The position numbers and the translations under genes are program-made. Below the pieces are notes generated by a model. That model saw only the letters and a program-made list of their open reading frames with translations. It had not been told where the DNA came from and did no database searches. Below, one piece after another: positions 1 to 6,840 of a DNA stretch of 12,377 bases. Within the stretch, counting starts at the first letter, position 1; every line of letters starts with the position of its first letter. The stretch comes from Chloroflexota bacterium. Its GTDB lineage: Bacteria > Chloroflexota > Anaerolineae > 4572-78 > J111. The stretch covers positions 1-12,377 of the forward strand of contig RFJV01000510.1 of NCBI GenBank assembly GCA_003694775.1, written 5' to 3'.

Positions 1-1
1 C

Positions 2-1831
2 CATATTACCGTTGAACAGCCAGATGAAGCCTTCTACCGCAAATATATTGGCGGCAGTGCAATGGGGGCTTATTACGTTCTGAAAAATACTCCCCCCGGT
101 GCCGACCCGCTGGGACCGGAAAACACCCTGGCGGTAATGCTGGGTCCGGCTACGGGGGTCGGCATAGCCGGCCAATCCCGGGTCACCGTCACCGCCAAAT
201 CCCCCCTGACCGGTTTGATAGGTGATTCACAAGGGGGAGGATTTTGGCCAGCCCAACTAAAACATGCCGGTTTTGATGGCCTGGTTATATACGGTAAAGC
301 GGAAAAACCGGTGTATCTCTGGATTCATAACGGCCAAGCCGAACTCAAAGATGCCGCTCATCTTTGGGGTAAGTTCACTGCCGACGTGGAAGATATTATC
401 CGGCATGAACTGCAGGATAACCGGATTGAAATTCTTCAATGCGGCCCTGCCGGCGAAAAAGGTGTACGTTATGCCGCCCTGATAAATTATGCCAACCGGG
501 CTAACGGACGAACCGGAATGGGGGCGGTGATGGGCGCCAAAAAACTAAAGGCAATTGCCGTACGAGGCAACCAGCGTCCTCCTATCGCTCATCCCGATGC
601 GCTGAAAACCCTGGCTAAATGGGGTGCTTCCCATATTGAAACCGATGCAGTGTGGGCGGTCCTGGGAACAGCAGGTGGAACAAGAGGCCAATCGCTGGTG
701 GGCGGCCTGCCCACCAATAACTGGCAGTCGGGTACATTTGCCAACGTGGAAGATATCGACGGCGAAACAATGTACAGCACCATCCTTAAAGAACGAGATA
801 CCTGCTATGCCTGTGCCGTCCGCTGTAAGCGGGTCGTAGAAGTCACCGAAGGCCCAATGCCGGTACACCCCCGTTACGGTGGCCCTGAATACGAAACCAT
901 TGCGATGTTTGGCTCCTGTTGTGGCGTTTCAGATTTAACCGCCATCTCGTATGCCAATCAGCTTTGCAATATGTACGGGATAGATACCATCTCCTGCGGC
1001 GGAACCATCGCCTGGGCAATGGATTGCTTTGAACAAGAATTAATCAGCATAGACGATACCGGTGGCATTGAACTGCGTTTTGGCAATGCTGAAGCCCTGG
1101 TGCAGACGGTAGAATTGATTGGCAAACGTGAAGGATTTGGGAACATACTTGCTGAAGGCTCCGCCGCGGCCGCACAGCAGTTGGGGGTCGGTCAAGACCT
1201 GGTTGTCGCGGTTAAAAAACAAGAACTGCCGGCCCACATGCCCCAGGTCAAACGTAGTTTAGGGCTTATCTATGCCGTCAACCCCTTTGGTGCGGACCAT
1301 ATGTCGAGCGACCACGACAGCAACTACGAGGCATTTAATCCCCGTCTCTCGGAATTTGGCTTTTACGAACCACAGCCCGGCACTGCACTGAATCCCGAAA
1401 AAGTTCGCTTTGCTTACCATACCCAGCTTATTTACAGCTTTATGGATACAGCTTCTTTATGCAGTTTTGTTTGGGGACCATCCTGGCAGCTTTATAATGC
1501 CAGACAGTTAGAAGATATGATACAGGCCGTAACCGGCTGGCCGATGAGCCTGTGGGAAATGATGAAAGTCGGAGAACGCCGGTTGAACTTACTGAGAGCC
1601 TTTAATGCCCGTGAAGGCGTTGGTAGAGAAGCAGATACCATCCCTGCCAAACTCACAAAGGCCCTGCAAGGAGGAAAAAGCAACGGCCTTTTCGTAACCG
1701 TCGAGGAAATCGAAGCGGCCAAAGACCTGTACTACCAGATGGCCGGTTGGGACCAGAACGGATATCCCAGCCGGGGGAAGCTGGCAGAACTCGGCCTGGA
1801 TTGGCTGGTCGACATGCTGTATCGGAACTAA
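2..1831 (+). CDS. Aldehyde:ferredoxin oxidoreductase family protein (tungsten type), 5'-truncated by window edge
   Basis: This enzyme family oxidises aldehydes to carboxylic acids using a tungsten (or molybdenum) bis-pterin and one 4Fe-4S cluster, and passes electrons to ferredoxin in the cytoplasm. The frame is open from base 2, and the residues before the first ATG (position 62), including KYIGGSAMGAYY, match the usual AOR N-terminus. The real start therefore lies upstream, and roughly 15-20 residues are probably missing. Counting from the ATG at 62, the cluster ligands are C248, C251 and C255 (CxxCxxxC) plus a distal C467 in DTASLCSF, the standard AOR arrangement. The pterin-domain motif NGRTGMGAVMG, followed by KKLKAIAVRG, is intact. 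The gene ends 56 bp before the GH117 gene on the same strand, so co-transcription is likely. The family assignment is firm. The substrate is unknown; from context, 3,6-anhydro-L-galactose is a candidate (inference). Confidence 0.93.
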   Translation, partial: HITVEQPDEAFYRKYIGGSAMGAYYVLKNTPPGADPLGPENTLAVMLGPATGVGIAGQSRVTVTAKSPLTGLIGDSQGGGFWPAQLKHAGFDGLVIYGKAEKPVYLWIHNGQAELKDAAHLWGKFTADVEDIIRHELQDNRIEILQCGPAGEKGVRYAALINYANRANGRTGMGAVMGAKKLKAIAVRGNQRPPIAHPDALKTLAKWGASHIETDAVWAVLGTAGGTRGQSLVGGLPTNNWQSGTFANVEDIDGETMYSTILKERDTCYACAVRCKRVVEVTEGPMPVHPRYGGPEYETIAMFGSCCGVSDLTAISYANQLCNMYGIDTISCGGTIAWAMDCFEQELISIDDTGGIELRFGNAEALVQTVELIGKREGFGNILAEGSAAAAQQLGVGQDLVVAVKKQELPAHMPQVKRSLGLIYAVNPFGADHMSSDHDSNYEAFNPRLSEFGFYEPQPGTALNPEKVRFAYHTQLIYSFMDTASLCSFVWGPSWQLYNARQLEDMIQAVTGWPMSLWEMMKVGERRLNLLRAFNAREGVGREADTIPAKLTKALQGGKSNGLFVTVEEIEAAKDLYYQMAGWDQNGYPSRGKLAELGLDWLVDMLYRN

Positions 1832-1875
1832 TTTAACTGCCATCGGCAGTGATTATCGGAAAATAATTGTTTCAC

Positions 1876-1881
1876 GGAGGT
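1876..1881 (+). promoter_or_regulatory. Shine-Dalgarno site that sets the GH117 start
   Basis: GGAGGT lies 6 nt before a GTG at 1888. It lies inside the longer reading frame that begins with a TTG at 1867, so the TTG cannot be served by it. The GTG is the best-spaced start; an ATG at 1894 is the alternative. Confidence 0.8.
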
Positions 1882-1887
1882 AGTAAG

Positions 1888-2955
1888 GTGGCTATGAAAT
1901 CACAACAGCACTCCGAAAAAAAATTGAGCGCCGCCTCCAGGCGTGCCCTGGCCTATACCAAAGGCCCGGAATGGTTCTGTGAATTCAAGGAGTATGACCT
2001 GGGCGGCGACCTGGCCTACCAGGAAGGAGTTGTCCGACGCGACCCCAGCGCCGTTATCAAAATAGACGACACTTACTACGTCTGGTACACCAAAAGCACC
2101 GGCGAAACCGTTGGCTTTGGTACTGATGACCCCTCCAAAAAAGTCTTTCCCTGGGACCTGAGCGAAATCTGGTACGCCACGTCGCAAGATGGCTGGACGT
2201 GGCGCGAACAGGGACGCGCCGTTGGCAGGGGGCCGGCCGGCGCTTTCGACGACCGGTCGGTTTTTACCCCAGAAATATTCGTCCACCAAGGTAAGTACTA
2301 CCTGGTATACCAGGTAGTCAAGGCCCCTTATAAAGTGCGGGTAAAAAACCAAATTGCAATGGCGGTAGCCGACTCGCCCCACGGCCCCTGGCATAAACTA
2401 CCCGAACCTATTCTTTCCCCTGCTGATAACGGTGTCTGGTTAGGCGACGAAGATAATCGCTTCGCGGTTATCGAAAAGGGCGATTTCGACAGCCATAAAG
2501 TGCACGACCCCTGCCTCATCTTCTACCGCAACAAGTTTTACCTGTACTACAAAGGCGAACAAATGGGAGAGGAAATGACTTTTGGAGGGCGGGAAATCCG
2601 CTGGGGGGTGGCAATCGCCGATAAACCCGAAGGACCGTATATCAAATCAGAATACAACCCTATTACCAACAGCGGACATGAAGTTTGTATCTGGCCTTAC
2701 AAAGGCGGAATCGCCGCCGTCCTTACCACCGATGGCCCGGAGAAAAACACCATCCAGTATGCCGCAGACGGTATTAACTTTGAAATTATGGCCGTCATCA
2801 AATGGGCACCCGAAGCGATGGGCCTCTACAGAACCTCTGATTATGATTCCAGCCCCCTGGCCGGAATCCGCTGGGGTCTTTGTCATCGCTACGCGGTCAA
2901 TCCAAACTGGCAGTATATCCGCCGCTTTGAAACATACTTCCCGGCCAGAATATAA
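1888..2955 (+). CDS. GH117 alpha-1,3-(3,6-anhydro)-L-galactosidase (neoagaro-oligosaccharide hydrolase)
   Basis: The predicted 355-residue enzyme removes the non-reducing 3,6-anhydro-L-galactose from neoagaro-oligosaccharides, the last hydrolytic step of agar breakdown. It has the five-bladed beta-propeller-type sequence of GH117: a helical N-terminal arm ([13 protein letters not shown]), then [47 protein letters not shown] and NSGHEV. D52, D207 and E265, with H264 beside the glutamate, are spaced 155 and 58 apart. That equals the spacing of the catalytic residues I recall for Zobellia AhgA (D97, D252, E310), and the preceding His is the proposed general acid. There is no hydrophobic leader, so it should be cytoplasmic. 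The start is the GTG at 1888. It sits between the AOR and the exported agarase (32 bp downstream), which supports an agar-catabolic operon. I am confident of the family; activity on carrageenan-type units cannot be excluded. Confidence 0.9.
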   Translation: MAMKSQQHSEKKLSAASRRALAYTKGPEWFCEFKEYDLGGDLAYQEGVVRRDPSAVIKIDDTYYVWYTKSTGETVGFGTDDPSKKVFPWDLSEIWYATSQDGWTWREQGRAVGRGPAGAFDDRSVFTPEIFVHQGKYYLVYQVVKAPYKVRVKNQIAMAVADSPHGPWHKLPEPILSPADNGVWLGDEDNRFAVIEKGDFDSHKVHDPCLIFYRNKFYLYYKGEQMGEEMTFGGREIRWGVAIADKPEGPYIKSEYNPITNSGHEVCIWPYKGGIAAVLTTDGPEKNTIQYAADGINFEIMAVIKWAPEAMGLYRTSDYDSSPLAGIRWGLCHRYAVNPNWQYIRRFETYFPARI

Positions 2956-2972
2956 CCCGCCTGTTCATGCAC

Positions 2973-2980
2973 GAGGTGAT
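2973..2980 (+). promoter_or_regulatory. Strong Shine-Dalgarno site deciding the beta-agarase start
   Basis: GAGGTGAT matches the 16S rRNA 3' end over 8 nt and stands 7 nt before the ATG at 2988. In-frame ATGs at 2967 and 2979 precede or overlap this site, so they are unlikely starts. Confidence 0.8.
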
Positions 2981-2987
2981 GAATGCG

Positions 2988-3950
2988 ATGACTTTAAAGC
3001 CCAGATTCATCATTACCGGAAGCGCAATCGGCCTGCTGATTGCGCTCACCCTGGCCCTATCTTTTGTCTTAGCGGAGAAACCCACTATGCAAGCTAATCA
3101 ACAGCCAAAAGAATGGGATATCTACCCTGTTCCAGCAGACCCAGGCAAAGGGTACACATGGCAGTTGCTCCCGCTATCCGACGATTTCAACTACACCGCA
3201 GAAGCCACCGACAAAGGCCCTGAATTTACAGCCAAATGGAAAGATACCTACCATAATAGCTGGCAAGGTCCCGGGCTAACCCAATGGCGGCGCGACCATT
3301 CCTGGGTTAAAAACGGACATCTGGTCATCGCCGCCAGCCGAAAACCCGGTACTCGTAAGGTTTACGCCGGTATTATTACCTCCAGAGAACGGGTCATTTA
3401 TCCTCTTTATGTGGAAACCAGAGCCAGGCTCAGCAATCTGGTGCTCTCCTCTGGGGTCTGGATGCTCAGCCCAGATGATACCCAGGAAATTGATATTGTA
3501 GAAGCCTACGGCAGTGACCGCCCTGACCAGAAATGGTATGCTGAACGGATTCATCTCAGCCATCATGTCTTTATCCGAGCACCCTTTCAGGACTATCAAC
3601 CCAAAGACCCCGGCTCCTGGTACTACAACGGTACAGTTTGGCGTGAGGAATTTCACCGGTATGGAGTATACTGGCAAGACCCCTGGCATTTGGAGTATTA
3701 TATCGACGGTCAGCTTGTTCGTACCGTTTCCGGCCAAGATATTATCGACCCCTACAATTTTACCAAAGGAACCGGCCTGAACAAGGCGATGGATGTTATC
3801 ATCGATGCCGAAGACCAGGATTGGCGCTCCGATGAAGGCCTCACCCCTACCGACGAAGAACTGGCCGATGACAGCAAACGATTTTTCTATATAGATTGGA
3901 TTCGCTTCTATAAACCAGTTCCCCAAGACAGTTCTGACATCACCCCCTAG
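2988..3950 (+). CDS. GH16 beta-agarase, secreted
   Basis: This 320-residue endo-enzyme is expected to cleave beta-1,4 bonds of agarose outside the cell, giving neoagaro-oligosaccharides. From the ATG at 2988 the first 29 residues form a signal peptide: a basic TLKPRF, then a long hydrophobic stretch, with a probable signal peptidase I site after VLA (A29|E30). The GH16 catalytic signature is EIDIVE, with nucleophile E167, D169 and acid/base E172, in the agarase-type context [11 protein letters not shown] before it and AYG after it. Further beta-agarase-like blocks are [48 protein letters not shown] and [20 protein letters not shown]. These fit the agarase subfamily better than laminarinases or porphyranases. 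There is no carbohydrate-binding module or anchoring motif; the protein ends just after the GH16 fold. It is the last gene before a hairpin terminator. The GH16 family is certain; agarase specificity is strongly suggested by motifs and by the GH117 neighbour. Confidence 0.9.
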   Translation: MTLKPRFIITGSAIGLLIALTLALSFVLAEKPTMQANQQPKEWDIYPVPADPGKGYTWQLLPLSDDFNYTAEATDKGPEFTAKWKDTYHNSWQGPGLTQWRRDHSWVKNGHLVIAASRKPGTRKVYAGIITSRERVIYPLYVETRARLSNLVLSSGVWMLSPDDTQEIDIVEAYGSDRPDQKWYAERIHLSHHVFIRAPFQDYQPKDPGSWYYNGTVWREEFHRYGVYWQDPWHLEYYIDGQLVRTVSGQDIIDPYNFTKGTGLNKAMDVIIDAEDQDWRSDEGLTPTDEELADDSKRFFYIDWIRFYKPVPQDSSDITP

Positions 3951-3996
3951 AATCCGGTCCACTGCCCCCCTCTTCGCTGTCGGCGCCCACCGTTTT

Positions 3997-4033
3997 ACAG
4001 CAGGACAACGGCCGTCCGTTGTCCTGCTGTTTT
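3997..4033 (+). terminator. Rho-independent terminator after the agarase gene
   Basis: A perfect 15-bp inverted repeat (3997-4011 with 4016-4030, loop CCGT) is followed by a short T run, TTTT at 4030-4033. It lies 46 bp after the agarase stop and ends the AOR-GH117-GH16 block. The rest of the 223-bp gap to 4173 is AT- and C-rich. I see only weak promoter-like hexamers in it (for example TATGCT at 4123-4128) and no small gene. Confidence 0.85.
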
Positions 4034-4173
4034 GCCATATTACTGCTCCGCAAGGGGTTAAAAAACACCCCGCAACTTGTTTACACCCGAACATCTTCCC
4101 TTACTTTTCCCCTCCCCGTTTTTATGCTAAACTGAAACCAGACACCCCATCCTTTAGCTTCACGGAGCCGCCG

Positions 4174-4773
4174 ATGCCCATCTGCATGGAATGTCACGGA
4201 ACCGGACAGGTCGAAAAGAAGGAAGAGATAATGGCCCCCTGCCCCCACTGCGACGGGACCAAGCGCCTGCGCGACGGGTCGGAATGCCCTCACTGCAACG
4301 ATTGGGGAGAAGCAGGCACAGGCCAGTACAACGTGGAGATGGTTATCTGCACCACCTGCTGGGGCAGTGGACGGGTTAGCGAGCAGTCGTTGATGGTCTG
4401 GTTTTTGGTGCGAGCCGTCCCGGCGACCATCCTGCTGGTTGGTGGGGGGCTGGCCACGGCCTGGGCCGCCTGGCAGTACCTCGACAGTCCGCTGGCGGTT
4501 ACGCTGGTCACCCTGCTGTTCTTTGGCGGCTGGGCCGCGCTCCTGGCCGAGTTCATCCGCCGGATGCCCGATATGGGCGAAATCTCCCCGACCAACTGGT
4601 TCCTCATCCGGGCCATCCCCACTACCGTCACCGCCCTGGCAATTGGCGGAACCGTGGTCTGGAGTTCGTGGCACTACCTGGAAAACGCCATCATCACCGC
4701 GGTGCTGGCCCTGACCGCGGTCATCATCTGGGCGGTGCTGATGTACTTCTTTATCAGCCGTCTGCCGGAGTAA
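4174..4773 (+). CDS. Membrane protein with DnaJ-like CxxC zinc-binding head and duplicated transmembrane hairpin
   Basis: This 199-residue protein is of unknown function. Residues 1-68 hold four CxxC pairs (C4/C7, C23/C26, C38/C41, C59/C62). Several are in the DnaJ-type CxxCxGxG form (CMECHGTG, CTTCWGSG), which predicts two zinc sites. Four hydrophobic segments follow at about 76-100, 104-126, 142-166 and 170-194. The membrane part is an ungapped tandem repeat with a 66-residue period: W76/W142, R80/R146, P83/P149, W100/W166, Y102/Y168, R130/R196 and P132/P198 coincide. The ATG at 4174 has CGGAG 6 nt upstream. No J domain is present, so it is not a DnaJ; the zinc head may bind proteins or nucleic acid at the membrane (inference). 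It is probably co-transcribed with the lipoprotein gene downstream, from which only an inserted repeat element separates it. Confidence 0.85.
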   Translation: MPICMECHGTGQVEKKEEIMAPCPHCDGTKRLRDGSECPHCNDWGEAGTGQYNVEMVICTTCWGSGRVSEQSLMVWFLVRAVPATILLVGGGLATAWAAWQYLDSPLAVTLVTLLFFGGWAALLAEFIRRMPDMGEISPTNWFLIRAIPTTVTALAIGGTVVWSSWHYLENAIITAVLALTAVIIWAVLMYFFISRLPE

Positions 4774-4870
4774 GGTGTATTGCTATTTTATGGTTCGTAG
4801 CCCCGGCATCCCCATACCGGGGCATAGGGATGCCCCGGCTACCCAACTAAAATACGTCTGCCGGAGTAAG
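4759..4870. repeat. 16-bp exact direct repeat flanking a small inserted element
   Basis: CGTCTGCCGGAGTAAG occurs at 4759-4774 and again at 4855-4870, an offset of 96 bp. The left copy holds the last codons and TAA stop of the zinc-head membrane protein. The right copy supplies GGAG (4863-4866), the only plausible ribosome binding site of the following lipoprotein gene. Removing one copy and the 80 bp between them leaves a 7-nt stop-to-start gap, a typical operon junction. The repeat is therefore either a long target-site duplication or a recombination footprint. Confidence 0.85.
4784..4854. mobile_element. MITE/REP-like hairpin element (non-coding)
   Basis: The 71-bp element has imperfect terminal inverted repeats. 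The left end begins TATTTTA and reaches GTAGCCCCGGCATCCC; the right end, read in reverse complement, begins TATTTTA and reaches GTAGCCGGGGCATCCC. The two inner 16-mers differ at only two positions. A second GC-rich segment, ACCGGGGCAT, lies in the loop. It encodes nothing convincing and lies exactly between two copies of a 16-bp direct repeat. Mobilisation in trans by a transposase elsewhere is inferred. As RNA it would form a strong hairpin between two co-directional genes and could affect read-through or mRNA stability. Confidence 0.65.
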
Positions 4871-4876
4871 CCGGCC

Positions 4877-6838
4877 GTGGACCGTCTGGCCCGCATCTTT
4901 CTTCCCGCCCTGCTCCTCCTGCCGCTTCTGCTGGCCTGCGCCGCGCCCCCGCCCCCACCCCCCGACCGGCTCTACGTGTTCGATGTATCGGACCTGCACC
5001 TGGACCACTACCGGCTCTGTCTGGCCGAAACCGGCTCACCCGACGCCTGTCCTGCCGACCTGCCCCTGCCGCCCGGCAAAACCTTTCCGGACCTCCTGCG
5101 CGATTACGACACCCTCATCTTTCTGACCACCCTGCAGGGGATTGTCAACCGGACGCGGCCCCGCCTTTACCTGCTCCACGATGGCCCCGCCGGTATCGAT
5201 GCCTTCTGGCTGGCAAAGTACCGCGAAGCCGGACAGCCGTACGGCTGGCTGGCCGATACCGAAATTGTCACCCTGCCCGACCTGCCCGCCCTGCTGGATG
5301 TTTTTGCCCCGGACCTCAACGGCCTGGTGCTGTGGGACCCGCAGGTCCCGGCCACGCTCAACGCGGCCACCACCATCGCCGGGGTAGAAAATCTGGCCGT
5401 TCTGCGGGCCGGCAGTCCCCTGGAGCCTCTGCTGACCGCGATTCTGCCGGTCAAAATGTCGCTGGTGGGCAAGTTCGATTCTGCCGGACCGTCCCCCAAA
5501 ACCGCGGTCTACGCCTGGGCCAGAGCACAGTACCTGGCTTCCGGACGGGCCAACCCCCGGTTTCTGGCCTATCTGGAGGATGGCTGGCCCGCCGTCCTCT
5601 ATTCCCGGCAGAAAATGACCCGCGGCGGGGTGTACGCTCTGGAACGGGACTACGTGGTGCAGGAACGCGGTTTTGCCTTTGACCTCTCACCCTGGCCCGA
5701 CCCGCCCCTGGACGACCCGTCCCAGCCGCCCGGCGCAGACCGGGCCGAACTGGAAGCCATTCTGCAGACCGCCCGCGCCCAGGCCGGAGGCCGGCTCATC
5801 AAAATCTGGGGCTTCATTCCCTGGTATCAAAAATACAGTGCCGCGGCAGGGGCAGAGGCCGCGGTATCCTACAGCGGCGTAGAGGGGGAATGGGAAAGCA
5901 CCTGGCTCTTTTCTCGCTACGGCGGCTACCTGCAGGGCGGCGGTGGTGACGTGTTCGGTGCGGGGCTGGCCAATGTTTCGGTGCACCGGTTTGCTCCCCC
6001 GCCCGCGCCCCGCCAGCCGCCCACCCCGCCCACCCAGGCCGACCTGGTGGCACAGGGCTACCTCACCCCGGATGGCCGGCTATCGCCGGGGCGGACGTTT
6101 GTGCTGTTTTATATGGGTGATTACGACCTGGCCCACCCCGTGGCCGCGCTGATGGCAAACCACGCCGGCCAACCCTGGCTCGACCCGCGCCGCGGCGACA
6201 TTCCCCTGGCCTGGGGCTTCAACCCTGCTCTGGTGGAAGACCTGCCCGGCATGATGAGCTACCTGTACGCCACCCAAACCGGTCAGGATTACTTTGTGGC
6301 CGCCAACAGCGGCGCCGGCTACCTGAACCCCGACGCCCTGCCGGAAACCACCCTCCTGCGCTGGCTGTGGCGGAGCCGGGGATTCTACCGCCGGTATGGA
6401 TATGACATCCAGGGGTTTCTGCTCAACGGCCTCGGCGCGGCGATGTCTCAGCGCCGGCTGGATGCCTTCGCCTGGCTCACCCCGGCAGGCATGGCCGCAC
6501 CCGATTTTGAGATGGACGAACCCTGGCCTCGCTTGCAGTGGGGCGTCCCCCTGACCGGGATTGCCTCGGAAGCGCTGGCCGGCACGCCAGACGTGGCCGC
6601 GGAGGCAGTGCACACCGCCTACCGGCGGGTCGTGCTGGAACAAAAAAGACCGCCCTTTTTGCTGTTCCGGGCGGCCTTTCAATCGCCAACATTTATGTGG
6701 GGCGTCCGCGACCGCATCCAGGCCCATGATGCCGAAAACCGCATCACCGGCCCCAACGGGGAAATTCTGCACCCCAACTACACGGTGGTAGACCCCTACA
6801 CCTTTTTTGCCCTGCTGAAATACACCCTGCCGGAGTAG
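4877..6838 (+). CDS. GxGYxYP-family lipoprotein (predicted glycoside-hydrolase-like, extracytoplasmic)
   Basis: The chosen GTG start gives 653 residues with a clear lipoprotein leader: R3, R6, a leucine-rich core and the lipobox LLAC (C21), then a proline-rich linker. GGAG lies 10 nt upstream, within the direct repeat. An upstream GTG at 4775 would translate the inserted element and is unlikely. The N-terminal half has TLQGIVNRTRPRLYLL, typical of the GxGYxYP N-terminal domain. FVLFYMGDYD follows in the middle, and the signature region reads GAGYLNP (G479-P485), so the family's second Tyr is Asn here. The family is linked by domain association to carbohydrate processing, but its reaction is not established. 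The gene is co-directional with the zinc-head membrane protein and ends 2 nt before the stop of the convergent cyclase gene. The family call is fairly sure; the function is not. Confidence 0.8.
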   Translation: MDRLARIFLPALLLLPLLLACAAPPPPPPDRLYVFDVSDLHLDHYRLCLAETGSPDACPADLPLPPGKTFPDLLRDYDTLIFLTTLQGIVNRTRPRLYLLHDGPAGIDAFWLAKYREAGQPYGWLADTEIVTLPDLPALLDVFAPDLNGLVLWDPQVPATLNAATTIAGVENLAVLRAGSPLEPLLTAILPVKMSLVGKFDSAGPSPKTAVYAWARAQYLASGRANPRFLAYLEDGWPAVLYSRQKMTRGGVYALERDYVVQERGFAFDLSPWPDPPLDDPSQPPGADRAELEAILQTARAQAGGRLIKIWGFIPWYQKYSAAAGAEAAVSYSGVEGEWESTWLFSRYGGYLQGGGGDVFGAGLANVSVHRFAPPPAPRQPPTPPTQADLVAQGYLTPDGRLSPGRTFVLFYMGDYDLAHPVAALMANHAGQPWLDPRRGDIPLAWGFNPALVEDLPGMMSYLYATQTGQDYFVAANSGAGYLNPDALPETTLLRWLWRSRGFYRRYGYDIQGFLLNGLGAAMSQRRLDAFAWLTPAGMAAPDFEMDEPWPRLQWGVPLTGIASEALAGTPDVAAEAVHTAYRRVVLEQKRPPFLLFRAAFQSPTFMWGVRDRIQAHDAENRITGPNGEILHPNYTVVDPYTFFALLKYTLPE

Positions 6839-6840
6839 CT

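Noticed and set aside
1867..1887. TTG start giving a longer GH117 protein
   Set aside because: The Shine-Dalgarno GGAGGT lies downstream of the TTG, so the GTG at 1888 is the better start.
4775..4876. N-terminal extension of the GxGYxYP lipoprotein from a GTG at 4775
   Set aside because: It would translate the inserted hairpin element and place residues before the lipoprotein signal; the GTG at 4877 gives a proper leader with a lipobox.
6637..6668. 12-bp hairpin (GGAACA-AAAAAG stem) inside the 3' part of the lipoprotein gene
   Set aside because: It lies within coding sequence, has a bulge and no T run after it on either strand, so it is not a convincing terminator for either convergent gene.
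6836..6838. Third occurrence of the CTGCCGGAGTA-like string at the lipoprotein stop
   Set aside because: It matches only about ten bases of the 16-bp repeat and is explained by both proteins ending in Leu-Pro-Glu-stop; it is not evidence of another element copy.
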